A stretch of DNA of 64,000 nt from Nemophila menziesii (taxonomy: Eukaryota > Streptophyta > Magnoliopsida > Boraginales > Hydrophyllaceae), in the NCBI GenBank assembly GCA_029959085.1, contig JARWIR010000093.1:1240001-1304000 (forward strand). The letters run 5' to 3'. The translations under genes and the position numbers were made by a program. Shown here piece after piece: positions 21,464 to 32,405 of this stretch. The notes beneath the pieces were generated by a model. The model saw only the letters and a program-made list of their open reading frames with translations, made no database searches and was not told where the DNA came from. Each line of letters begins with the position of its first letter. The first letter of the stretch is position 1.

Positions 21464-24400
21464 ATGGAGAGCAAAAATGGTGTTAGTTTATTGTTAATGG
21501 TGATGGTATGTGTGGTGATGTTTATGGAGTGCAGTTATTGTGAAGAAGATGAAGTTAGTGCAGTGTATATAGTTACACTAAAACAAGCTCCTCTTGTTCA
21601 TACTCGTATGTATAATGACGAACTTATAGTGAAGAAAGGTCACCATTCCAAGAAGCATAATAGTGGTGGTATTGGTGGTTCTGGGAAAATGAATAAATTG
21701 ATTAAACCAAGGTAATTAAAAAATTTATTATTTTCTTTATATTCCATTAACTAGTAGCTGTGTTTAATTCATGAATTAGCTTTTGCGCTGCCCCAATTAG
21801 CAAATCCTGTTGATTTTAGAATATATTTACTGCTACCTTTTCGACCCAAAAAATATGGCATTTGCCTTATAAAATGGTAAATGAGATTAGATTAATTAGT
21901 TTCTTAATTGTGCTAAGTAATTAAACTTTTATGGATCTTACTTTTTCTTTTAGAATAATAATATTTGGTAAATTTGGAAATGAAAGATTTTTCAATATTG
22001 CTGAGTAGTTTGTGTTTACTATATCAGCAATTCCTCAAGACCATCAAGAGGGAGTCACGCTTCACGTGTTTCACGTGTCCATGATTCTCTATTACGGAGG
22101 GCTTTAAGAGGAGAAACTTATCTTAAACTCTACAGCTACCATTTCTTAATCAATGGTTTCGCTGTTCTAGTCACTACTCGCCAGGTAATATACATATATA
22201 TGAACATTTTGTATTAATAATGTGAGGTATTAATTTTAAATATATGAATATGGTAAGGCTGGAAAGCTTGAAAAGAGAAGAGAAGTATCAAACGTAGTTT
22301 TAGATTACTCAATTAGAACAGCTACAACACATACACCACAATTCTTGGGTTTACCTCGAGGAGCATGGCTTGAACAAGGCGGATATGAAACCGCAGGTGA
22401 AGGTATCGTCATTGGATTCATCGACACAGGAATCGATCCGACACACCCGAGTTTTTCTGACGATGCATCCGGGAAATTATATCCGGTTCCAAACCACTTT
22501 TCCGGGATTTGCGAAGTTACTCGTGACTTCCCATCCGGTTCTTGTAATAGAAAACTTATCGGCGCTCGACATTTTGCTGCGTCCGCTATTACTAGAGGGA
22601 TTTTTAACGCGTCACAAGATTACGCTTCACCTTTCGATGGCGATGGCCATGGAACGTAAGTTATATTAGTTACTAGTTAGTGACTGTTTCAAGTTTTCAA
22701 CTACCATTAAAATAATAAATTATAATAAAATACAGGCATACTGCTTCAGTTGCAGCAGGGAACCATGGGATACCCGTAATAGTAGCGGGGCATCATTTTG
22801 GTAATGCAAGCGGGATGGCTCCTCGTGCACAGTAAGTAAAAAATTATATATGAACAATTAATTACTTTTTGGATTATTAATAATATAATATAATTTGTAG
22901 CATTGCGGTTTACAAGGCGTTATACAAGAGTTTTGGAGGATTTGCGGCAGATGTAGTAGCGGCGATAGATCAAGCAGCTCAAGATGGAGTTGATATAATA
23001 AGTTTATCAATTACTCCAAATAGGAGACCTCCTGGGATAGCAACTTTTTTCAATCCTATAGATATGGCTCTTTTATCCGCCGTTAAATCGGGTATATTTG
23101 TGGTACAAGCTGCAGGTAATACTGGTCCTTCACCTAAGAGTATGTCTTCTTTTAGCCCATGGATTTTCTCTGTTGGTGCTGCTTCACATGATCGAGTTTA
23201 CACTAACTCAATATCTCTCGGCAATAACGTCACTTTTTCTGGAGTTGGTCTCGCACGTAAGGATTTTTATTTTTTTTGCATTTTAAGTTGTTATGGTTTT
23301 CGATATATTTACGTTATTGTTGTTTTTGTTTAGCTGGAACGGAGAATGATACTATGTATACGTTAGTTTCTGCAATTCATGCATTGAATGAGACGGTTAT
23401 GAATGATATGTATGTGGGTGAATGTCAAGATTCAAGTTACTTTAATCAAGATCTTATCAAAGGGAATCTTTTAATTTGTAGCTATTCGATTCGGTTTGTT
23501 CTGGGACTCTCAACAATAAATCAAGCACTTGAAACAGCTAAAAATCTTAGTGCAGCTGGAGTTGTCTTTTATATGGACCCTTTTATCATTGGTTTTCAGC
23601 TTAACCCTATCCCTATGAGATTGCCTGGCATAATAATACCTTCTCCAGATGATTCCAAGGTTAGTTTTGTCATGGTCCCCCCTAATTCTTTAGAATACTA
23701 TTTTTGACCCCACAAAAAAAATTTAAAAAATAATACTATACCTTATGGTCCCCCAACATTTCAAAATCTTTACTTGTCCCCCCTATCTTTTCAAAATTAA
23801 CTTTAGTAAAAATCAACTTGTGCAGATTTTTCTTCAATATTACAACTCATCGTTAGAAAGAGATGTGCTAACAAAGAAGATTGCTAAATTTGGGGCAGTT
23901 GCAAGTATTTTGGGCGGAGTACGAGCAAATTTTAATGATTCGGCACCAAAAGTTATGTTCTATTCAGCTAGAGGACCCGATCCCGAAACTAGTTTTCTTG
24001 ATGATGCTGATATTCTTAAACCTAACCTAGTTGCTCCTGGTAATTCAATATGGGCGGCTTGGAGTTCAGGTGGTAAAGATTCCGTTGAATTTGAAGGCGA
24101 AAACTTTGCAATGATGTCTGGTACAAGTATGGCTGCTCCTCATATTGCCGGTTTAGCTGCCCTCATTAAGCAAAAATTTCCTACTTTTACTCCTTGTGCT
24201 ATAGCTTCTACACTTTCTACAACTGCTTCTCTTACTGATAAAAATGGGGGACCCATTATGGCCCAACGGGCCTACGTTAATCCAGAACTAAACCAATCTC
24301 CCGCTACACCTTTTGACATGGGGAGTGGGTTTGTTAATGCAACTGCAGCTCTTGACCCTGGTCTAATCTTTGATACAAGTAAGTTTTTTTTTACCCCCTC

Positions 24401-24879
24401 TTTTTTGATGATTTAGTCCCTCGTCTTCTAAACGTTACGTTTTTAACCCAGGTTATGACGATTACATCTCGTTCCTTTGTGGGATAAATGGATCAGATGC
24501 CGTTGTTTTAAATTACACGGGAGCAAACTGTGGTAGTAATGACTCGACTTTAAATGGATATGACTTGAACTTGCCTTCAATTACTATAGCGAGGCTAAAC
24601 CAGACTAAAATGGTTCAAAGAACCGTGAGTAACATTGCAAGGGACGAGACATATAGTGTAGGTTGGAGCGCACCTTATGGAACTTCAATGAAAGTGTCAC
24701 CACAACACTTCTTTATAGCGAAAGGAGAGAAACAAGTGTTGAATGTTTCAGTAGATGCAACTATGAATTATACATCACCAAGCTATGGAAGAATTGGTTT
24801 GTTTGGTAACCAAGGTCATGTTGTTAACATTCCGGTTTCGATTATTTTGAAAATAGCTTATAACACAACTAGTAGTTGA
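21464..24879 (+). CDS. Subtilisin-like serine protease, SBT2 group
   Basis: A secreted serine endopeptidase of the plant subtilase family (peptidase S8A), acting in the apoplast or wall. Exons 21464-21711, 22028-22184, 22258-22655, 22736-22831, 22901-23256, 23334-23659, 23826-24378, 24452-24879; GT-AG, phases fit, 853 aa. Order: signal peptide (about 1-26, LLLMVMVCVVMFM core); inhibitor I9 prodomain from VYIVTLKQAP to LYSYHFLINGFAV; protease domain with Asp191 (IDTGID), His266 (DGDGHGTHTAS), Asn373 (QAAGNTGPSP) and Ser628 (SGTSMAAPH); a PA-like insert (about 400-530); and a C-terminal fibronectin-III-like domain rich in N-glycosylation sequons. THTPQFLGLP, IAVYKALYKSFGGF and FDMGSGFVNATAALDPGLIFD favour group SBT2 over other groups; whether SBT2.1, 2.2 or another cannot be said. 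All catalytic residues are intact. The His/Ser/Gly-rich stretch closing exon 1 is unusual. The intron before exon 7 contains a MITE relic. Confidence 0.93.
23670..23820. mobile_element. hAT-MITE relic filling a subtilase intron
   Basis: The intron 23660-23825 repeats landmarks of the hAT MITE at 375-765 in the same order: ATGGTCCCCCCTAA for CATGGCCCCCCTGA, CCCCCAACATTTCAAAATCTT for CCCCCAAAACATTTTAAAATC, then a CCCC..CTTTTAAAATT-like segment. Ends and target duplication are lost. Only this fragment remains, and the intron still splices in frame on paper. Confidence 0.55.
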
Positions 24880-25031
24880 ATAGTTTTTATTTCTTATACT
24901 GTAATTCTTTTAACATTGTTATATTAGTTGTTTTGTAAATGTTTTGAAATATGTACATAAATATTTTTATGCATAAAACAATCAACTTAACTGAATAGAT
25001 TATATGTTATAACAATACAAAAAATGATAGT

Positions 25032-26628
25032 TTAATTCTTATAATCACAAATATCTTCATCCTCAACCTCTGCTTGCTCTTCTTCATCATCTTCATTCAT
25101 CTCCTTGTTTTTTTGGGCTGCAATTTGGTGCAAACGTTTAATGATAGTATCGAAATGAGAATGACCTGAAAGAGAAAAAGCGAGCAAAGAAGTGAGTATA
25201 AAGTGAAAAAAGGAAAAGATGATAAAAAAAAAAACTTACCAATGGGACGATTAGTAAGAGCTTCATGAAGTCTAAATGGATATTGTCTCTCTTCTTTCTT
25301 ATATTTCATTTTAATTTGGCGATGTGTCCGCTCAGGAAAAAGTTGTTGTATCATCGAAAGGTCTGTTCCAAATTGCTGTAAAGCTTCGTAAAATAATTGT
25401 GTATCTTCCTTTGACCATCTTTTACTCTCTGTTTTGTTCATGTACGTTTGGTAATTACTGTAACACATTAAATCCTCTTCAACTGCTACTTCTTCTTCTT
25501 CTTCTTCATCTTCTTCTTCATCAAAACCAAATCCTTCATCTCTATGGAAGTCTCTTGAACTAGTACCAACACTGCATATATTCGATGTTGATCCTTCTTT
25601 TTTCTGCAGAAAAAACATGTAGAAATGAGGAATAAAAGAATAGAGTAAATATAAAAAATATATATATACCGAGATGCGTTCTTTGTAATCAGCAAGGACA
25701 AGAAGATCCCTTAGCGGGACCCTCTGAAAATCAATCTCATCATCTGGAGTTTGAAGCAGCACCTTGTCCACTGCAAAAAAGAAAAAATCAATAACTCAAT
25801 TTTCTGTAACTTGTAAGTCAAGTCAACACTAAATATTACCTATTCTTTTCTTTATCCTAGTTCGATGACTAAACTTTTTAGGAGTGGATTGTTTTTCTGT
25901 TTTATCAACTGCCTTTGACTTTTTACGCCTTTGTTTTGCTTCTTCTTCACTATTATTATCTTCCTCAGATGAATAAGGTTTCTCTTCCTCCTCATTATCA
26001 TCTATTACTTCACTCTTTTGGAGATTTTTTCGTGGCCTTAGAATTCTCCCTTCACTTATTTCTTTCTTGGAAATAATAGTTTGACCATGGATTAAAGGAT
26101 CTTCCGCTGGTGAAACATCAGGTACATCCTGAAAGTTATATATATGTATCAAACAAGTTAAAGTAATTAATAAAATTATAAAACTTACTTCTTCAATATT
26201 AGTTAAAGGAACATCTGACTCTGGAACTGAACCAATCACATCTTTATCATCTGTAAGGCCAAGATATATCAAACAACACAACAAATAATTTCCCAATTTA
26301 AGAATAAAACCAAAAAAAAAAAAAGACATAGAAGAAAGAGATCTCACGAGGTACTAATGGATCTTTATTTGGAAGATCAACCATGTCTTGATTATTGACA
26401 GAATGAGATGAATGAAAAGTCAACCCTTTCTTTGTTGGTCCACGTTTAGCTTTAGGTTGAAATTTGCCACCAGTTCTAGCTAAAACACATTCCCAAATAA
26501 CTTATAAGCATTTGAGCTAAACAAACATAAAATCATACAACTTATCTTTGAGTTTTCAATCACTTACTGGTATTTTTTCCTAAGTTTTCACCAAAAATAT
26601 CGCCATATGGATCCAAATCAAGATCCAT
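25032..26628 (-). CDS. TFIIIB B'' (BDP1)-like SANT/Myb protein, 380 aa
   Basis: BDP1/B'' is the TFIIIB subunit that completes the RNA polymerase III initiation complex at tRNA and 5S genes. Exons in coding order: 26568-26628, 26348-26479, 26189-26250, 25840-26128, 25670-25770, 25240-25603, 25032-25165; GT-AG, phases fit. The N-terminus is MDLDLDPYGDIFGENLGK; a Lys/Arg- and acid-rich middle includes GRILRPRKNLQK and KAVDKTEKQS; then VPLRDLLVLADYKERI; an acidic run (about 243-258); and a SANT domain (about 275-327) with RWSKEDTQLFYEALQQFGTD and MIQQLFPERTHRQIKMKYK, the form seen in B''. The C-terminus is again acidic. At 380 aa it is shorter than many plant homologues, lacking long N- and C-terminal extensions. 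The other reading, a SNF5/SWI3-type SANT protein, fits less well. Confidence 0.85.
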
Positions 26629-27187
26629 TTAGAGACTGGATTGTACAAAACAAATCACAATTCAACCAACTTCAAATTTGTAGAAAGGTGAATTCATTTA
26701 AAATTTGATACAAATAACCTTTTCTTACCTATAATTGCTTATTTCCTTTCAAGTTTGACTAATTTTCTGCTCCTTGACACCTTCTAAGACAATGAGGACT
26801 TGGCAACAACTCTCAAATTTGGAATCTTTTTCCTACATTACTCGATTATAATTTTTTAGATTCAGATTTTGGACATTGACTAAAATGAGTCGTTATAATT
26901 TCGAACGACTACTTGTTTTGATTTGGATTACTTCTGTTCAATTCAGACATATATGAGGGTGAATATAAATAGAAATCAGAGTAGACGGAGTGAGGAAAAT
27001 GACTGACCTGATCGCCGGTGAAAGTGGCGGTGCACGATTTATAATGTAGAGACGCTTGAGTAGCAGCGTGGAGAGGGAAACTTGTGGCGATGAGAGTAAA
27101 AATGGGGCAAGAACTCCATGGTTGTACTTGTAGGTACTTATTGAGGGTAAATTAGTCATTGCACCGGTCTTTGCTTCTATCCCCTTG
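26629..27187. other. Promoter side of the BDP1-like gene; otherwise unassigned
   Basis: Contains the presumed leader and promoter of the minus-strand gene. The 73-aa ORF at 26938-27159 has no recognisable similarity. The segment ends at the poly-T tail of a minus-strand LINE. Confidence 0.4.
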
Positions 27188-27855
27188 TTTTTTTTTTGTT
27201 TACATAAGAGGTCTAAAAGAGCTGGAGGCAGAATAGCTTCCTAATTATTGCTTATCTAAAATAACTTTAAGTATAGCTAGCTATACCGATCATTTGTTAG
27301 AAGATTCCAAAGACCTCTCGGAGGATCCCTTAGCTGTGTTGAGCCCTCCTCGCTACGTGCTTCTAGCTTTGCCAACCAATCTGCGCAACTGTTTGCTTCT
27401 CGATAGCACCACACAAAATCCAATTGTACTTTAGCTAATGAAAATAACGACAAGCTTTAATTATATCACCATCAAACCCTCTTGAGTTTACACCGCCCTT
27501 CACTAGCGCGTGCAACTCACACGAGTCGGTTTCAATGGTGAGAGATGAGAATCCTCTACATAACGCCATATTGAGTCCAAAATGTAAAGCTAAAATTTCA
27601 GCTTCAAACGGAGAGCGCGCCACACATTTCCCCGCAAACCCTTCTATATACTCGCCATTTACGTTACAGAAAATTCCACACACACCCACAACTTTTCTAA
27701 CTGTATCATAAGAACCATCCACATTGAGCTTTATTTTCTTGAAGTGGTTTGGTCCATTTGACAAGAACACTCCTCGCCAAAATAACCAACCCCCCATCTT
27801 GCTCAACGCCCCAAGCTCAAACATAATCACTCGCTGGATTATTAATAATTGCCCT

Positions 27856-29016
27856 TGTTGGCCTAACGTCCTTTTAATCTTGTTTTAATATTTGCCAAAT
27901 CGTGTTTTAAACTATTCCAAATAGTGCATTACATTTGTACTTACTATATACCTTTTATCTATGAACTAAACATCCTTGTTAAAGCTTTATTGAGTAGCCG
28001 GACCGGTATACCGGAGGTACGAGCGGTATACCGCTGAAGCCCACGCAGTACCACGGACCAAAGGCGCGGTGCATAGCTAGCCCGTCAGTCAGCAAGTAAA
28101 TGTGCGGTACACCGGACCAAAGGCGCGGTACACCGGACCAAGGTTGCGGACCAAGGACACGGTGCATAGGGTAGCCCGTCAGTCAGCTATGAAATCAATA
28201 CGTTGAGAAGTGCGGTACACCGCACCATATCCGCGGTACACCGCGAGAAAGGGTTTTCTGCACTATTAGAACAAGACAAAGCTTATATCCGTTGGAGTTA
28301 AAATCTATCCGTTAGATAGAAGCCTTTTGACCGTTGGAAGCTTATTTCAGCTATAAATTGAAGCTCTTTGAAGACACAAATTACACCATTCATCCACCAA
28401 CATTGAGGGGCTCAATTGTGATCATTCATGAAGGTGTCAAGAAGCTAATCATAGTCAAAATCATTCTCATTATGCTATAAAGTCATATTCACTCTTTAGG
28501 AGTTCATCACTATTGTAAAACCATTCAAACACTTGATTCTTCCTCTTAGTCTAGTCTTTGTAATAGTTAGATTAAGAGAGTGTGTGAGTATAGGGATTAT
28601 ACTTGGTGTCCTTGTGTTGTGATTACACACGAGGTTGCTTCGGGTTTTCGAAGTGGTTGTAAACGGGTATTGTGTTCTCGCCCCGGTTAAGAGAGACACG
28701 GAGCTTAGTAAAGAAGCTTGGAAATCCTAAGGTGGCTACCTTAGGTAGTGGAGTAGGGAAACCGAACCACTATACATGCTTGAGTATTCTCTTTCCCTAA
28801 ACTATTTACTTCCGCACTCTATTTGTTTGATAATATGCTTGTATGAATATCTAGGTGATTATTATCTATTGCTCATTTATCAAACTCATGTCCATCTAGT
28901 TTAGAAAGAGAATAGGATTTAAATTAGCTTTTAATTTTATCTACTTAGAATATAATTAGCCGATTAATTTCCGTAGTCCTATTCAACCCCCCTTCTAGGA
29001 CGCATATAGAATATCA
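27856..29016 (+). repeat. Left (5') LTR of the gag-only element
   Basis: Begins TGTTGGCCTAACG and ends CATATAGAATATCA. Near its start (27990-28240) it holds a cluster of palindromic CGGTATACCG and CGGTACACCG motifs. The 62-67-aa minus-strand ORFs inside are present in both LTRs only because the LTRs are copies. Confidence 0.9.
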
Positions 29017-29018
29017 AT

Positions 29019-29031
29019 TGGTATCAGAGCC
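29019..29031 (+). promoter_or_regulatory. Primer binding site (initiator tRNA-Met)
   Basis: TGGTATCAGAGCC lies two bases after the left LTR and is the plant initiator methionine tRNA 3' end complement used by most Copia elements. Confidence 0.9.
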
Positions 29032-29071
29032 TAGCTCTATTATACTTAATCGTTTCTAGAGTTAATACGAT

Positions 29072-30808
29072 ATGGACTCTAATCAACCGGAAGGTTCATG
29101 TTCTACTAGACCTCCGCTTTTTGTAGGAAAAGATTACTTTGGATGGAAAAAGAAAATGGAGATTCATGTCAAAGGAATTGATTACTTTTTGTGGCTTGCT
29201 ATCAAGAAGGGTCCTTACATTCCTTATGTTGATGGTAGTCAAACGGTTGAGAAAGATGAAGATGATTACAATGCTCAAGACACAGCCAAACTCACCAAAA
29301 ACAACAAAGCTATGAACATACTCATAAATGGGTTAAGTGTCACAGAATATGCTAGAGTTAGTGAATGCAATTCGGCTCATGAAATGTGGAAACTCTTGGA
29401 GCTATCATATCAAGGAACGGAAGATGTCAAGGAAACTAAGATTGGTCTTTTTATCACCAAGTATGAGCTATTTCGTATGGAGCCCGATGAAGCCTTAAAT
29501 GCTATGCATCAAAGATTTTCCAACATTGTCAACACATTGAAGACTCTTGGTCAAGAGTACACCAACAAAGAACAATGCCGAAAAATCTTATTTGCTCTTC
29601 CAAAGAAATACAAATCAAAAATCAACTCTATAAGAGATACTAAAGATCTTTCAAAAATGACGGTTCATGAACTCATTTGTAACCTCATGACGGAAGAACT
29701 TGTGCTTGAAGAAGAAAAAATAAGAGATGATGAGGAGAAGAAGATTAAGAAATCCATTGCCTTCCATGCCTTGAGTAGCAAGATGAAAGAACGAAAAGAA
29801 AGGAATGAAAGTGAAGAGGAAGAAGATTCCTATGATGAAGAAACAAGTGAAGATGAAGAAATAGCTTTGCTTAAGAAAATTATGAAATACAAACGTTTTG
29901 CCAAAAAAGGAAGCTCTTCAAGAAATGTAAGGGTCATTAGGCAAGAAGAACCTACTTGCTACCATTGCAAGAAAATAGGGCATATCAAAACCTTTTGTCC
30001 AAATCTTCACAAAGGAAAATCTAAGAAAGCCTTGCTCACCAACATCACTTGGGATGCTCTAAATTCCGATCAAGAAGAAAGTGATAACGAGCATGTGAAT
30101 CTAGTTGCATTCATGGTGAATCACAAAGAAGATGAACATGCTATTTGGGATGATAAAAACAATGAGGTAACTTCTAAATTTAGCTCTTCTTTATCTAATG
30201 ATGATGCTAGTGAGCAAGATATTCATGAGGCATTTGATTCTCTTTACAATGATTTTTTAAACTCTATTGAAACAAACAAAGTTTTAACAAAAGATTTAGA
30301 AGTTGAAAGAAATAGAAATAAAGAGTTTTTAAAAGCTTTGGAAGATTGTCAAAATCTTAGTGATGAATGTATAGATGAAAATGAGAAACTTCATCTTGTT
30401 GAGAAAAGTCTTTTGGAAGAAAAAGCATTGTTGGAGAAAAAGATTGAGGATCAAAATGCTATTATTTTAAAATTTACAAATGGGCAAGAAAACTTGGATT
30501 TGATTTTAGATTCTCAAAAATTGGTTTTTGAAAAAAGTGGTGTTGGATATGATCCATCAACCAAACAAAAATTCTTGAAAAATGTCTTTGTTAAATCAAC
30601 GATTTCAAATCATATTTCATCTTTTTCAAAATCTTCTATCACTTGCACTTATTGTGAAAAACTTGGTCATAATGCATCTCGTTGTTATTATCGTAAATTG
30701 TTGGATTTAGGATCTCTTGTACCATCTTGGAAAAAGCCTTTATGGATCATAAAAAGAAAATTCCCTAACACTCATGGACCCAAACCAAGTTGGGTACCTA
30801 AAGCTTAA
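29072..30808 (+). CDS. Copia-type Gag polyprotein, 578 aa
   Basis: The capsid protein that packages the element's RNA. The N-terminal part has the UBN2 / DUF4219-type Gag fold: RPPLFVGKDYFGWKKKM near residue 14, then AHEMWKLLELSYQGTEDVK and a helix-rich part up to about residue 220. A highly acidic/basic segment follows (225-270). Two zinc knuckles of the form CX2CX4HX4C are visible: CYHCKKIGHIKTFC from residue 296 and CTYCEKLGHNASRC from residue 525; the region between is a predicted coiled coil rich in Glu, Lys and Leu. The frame is intact and begins 55 bases after the LTR. It stops with no pol frame after it. Translation would supply Gag only; reverse transcription would need enzymes from relatives. 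Confidence 0.9.
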   Translation: MDSNQPEGSCSTRPPLFVGKDYFGWKKKMEIHVKGIDYFLWLAIKKGPYIPYVDGSQTVEKDEDDYNAQDTAKLTKNNKAMNILINGLSVTEYARVSECNSAHEMWKLLELSYQGTEDVKETKIGLFITKYELFRMEPDEALNAMHQRFSNIVNTLKTLGQEYTNKEQCRKILFALPKKYKSKINSIRDTKDLSKMTVHELICNLMTEELVLEEEKIRDDEEKKIKKSIAFHALSSKMKERKERNESEEEEDSYDEETSEDEEIALLKKIMKYKRFAKKGSSSRNVRVIRQEEPTCYHCKKIGHIKTFCPNLHKGKSKKALLTNITWDALNSDQEESDNEHVNLVAFMVNHKEDEHAIWDDKNNEVTSKFSSSLSNDDASEQDIHEAFDSLYNDFLNSIETNKVLTKDLEVERNRNKEFLKALEDCQNLSDECIDENEKLHLVEKSLLEEKALLEKKIEDQNAIILKFTNGQENLDLILDSQKLVFEKSGVGYDPSTKQKFLKNVFVKSTISNHISSFSKSSITCTYCEKLGHNASRCYYRKLLDLGSLVPSWKKPLWIIKRKFPNTHGPKPSWVPKA

Positions 30809-31230
30809 TTTTTTTTGTAGGAATCAAGCATCAAGATGCAAATGGAATAAAGTGTGATATTACTTGCATTGGTGCTAATTTTCGTAAAATTTTTTAAAAA
30901 TTTATTTTAGATGTCTCTATTATCTAGGAACCCTCTTGCTAAATTTAGTTTTTTTTTTAAAATTTTAAACAAATTGCATTTAGGTCCCTATATTTTTTAC
31001 AAAATTTCATTTGATTCCTATTACTAAGTAATCGTTTCTTTTTTTTGTTGACAAAGGGGGAGAAATTTTAGTTAAACTTTTTCGTTGAATACAAAAACTC
31101 TATGCATTTCGTAAGGGGGAGCTTTTTAAATTAACTTATCCTTAAAAATCTCATGCTTAGGTTGAGGGGGAGTTTTTGATTAAAAATGTAGTACTAGTCA
31201 CTTCAAAAGTTTTCGATTTGTCAAACATCA

Positions 31231-31243
31231 AAAAGGGGGAGAT
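31231..31243 (+). promoter_or_regulatory. Polypurine tract
   Basis: AAAAGGGGGAGAT directly precedes the right LTR, the expected primer site for plus-strand DNA synthesis. Similar AGGGGGAG motifs occur at about 31057, 31112 and 31165. Confidence 0.85.
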
Positions 31244-32405
31244 TGTTGGCCTAACGTCCTTTTAATCTTGTTTTAATATTTGCCAAATCGTGTTTTAAAC
31301 TATTCCAAATAGTGCATTACATTTGTACTTACTATATACCTTTTATCTATGAACTAAACATCCTTGTTAAAGCTTTATTGAGTAGCCGGACCGGTATACC
31401 GGAGGTACGAGCGGTATACCGCTGAAGCCCACGCAGTACCACGGACCAAAGGCGCGGTGCATAGCTAGCCCGTCAGTCAGCAAGTAAATGTGCGGTACAC
31501 CGGACCAAAGGCGCGGTACACCGGACCAAGGTTGCGGACCAAGGACACGGTGCATAGGGTAGCCCGTCAGTCAGCTATGAAATCAATACGTTGAGAAGTG
31601 CGGTACACCGCACCATATCCGCGGTACACCGCGAGAAAGGGTTTTCTGCACTATTAGAACAAGACAAAGCTTATATCCGTTGGAGTTAAAATCTATCCGT
31701 TAGATAGAAGCCTTTTGACCGTTGGAAGCTTATTTCAGCTATAAATTGAAGCTCTTTGAAGACACAAATTACACCATTCATCCACCAACATTGAGGGGCT
31801 CAATTGTGATCATTCATGAAGGTGTCAAGAAGCTAATCATAGTCAAAATCATTCTCATTATGCTATAAAGTCATATCCACTCTTTAGGAGTTCATCACTA
31901 TTGTAAAACCATTCAAACACTTGATTCTTCCTCTTAGTCTAGTCTTTGTAATAGTTAGATTAAGAGAGTGTGTGAGTATAGGGATTATACTTGGTGTCCT
32001 TGTGTTGTGATTACACAAGAGGTTGCTTCGGGTTTTCGAAGTGGCTGTAAACGGGTATTGTGTTCTCGCCCCGGTTAAGAGAGACACGGAGCTTAGTAAA
32101 GAAGCTTGGAAATCCTAAGGTGGCTACCTTAGGTAGTGGAGTAGGGAAACCGAACCACTATACATGCTTGAGTATTCTCTTTCCCTAAACTATTTACTTC
32201 CGCACTCTATTTGTTTGATAATATGCTTGTATGAATATCTAGGTGATTATTATCTATTGCTCATTTATCAAACTCATGTCCATCTAGTTTAGAAAGAGAA
32301 TAGGATTTAAATTAGCTTTTAATTTTATCTACTTAGAATATAATTAGCCGATTAATTTCCGTAGTCCTATTCAACCCCCCCTTCTAGGACGCATATAGAA
32401 TATCA
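31244..32405 (+). repeat. Right (3') LTR of the gag-only element
   Basis: Same sequence as the left LTR apart from three substitutions that I found (near 31876, 32019 and 32044) and one extra C in the final C-run. Confidence 0.9.

Larger units (their letters stand above)
27856..32405 (+). mobile_element. Gag-only Copia-type LTR retrotransposon (TR-GAG-like)
   Basis: A 4550-bp element with LTRs of 1161 and 1162 bp and a perfect 5-bp target duplication GCCCT (27851-27855 and 32406-32410). Order: LTR, primer binding site, one gag ORF, a 400-bp spacer with several GGGGGAG motifs, polypurine tract, LTR. There is no protease, integrase, reverse transcriptase or RNase H, and the space between gag and the right LTR is too short to have held them, so it depends on another Copia element. 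This structure matches plant TR-GAG elements. The LTRs differ by about three substitutions and one C, implying a very recent insertion. Confidence 0.88.
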
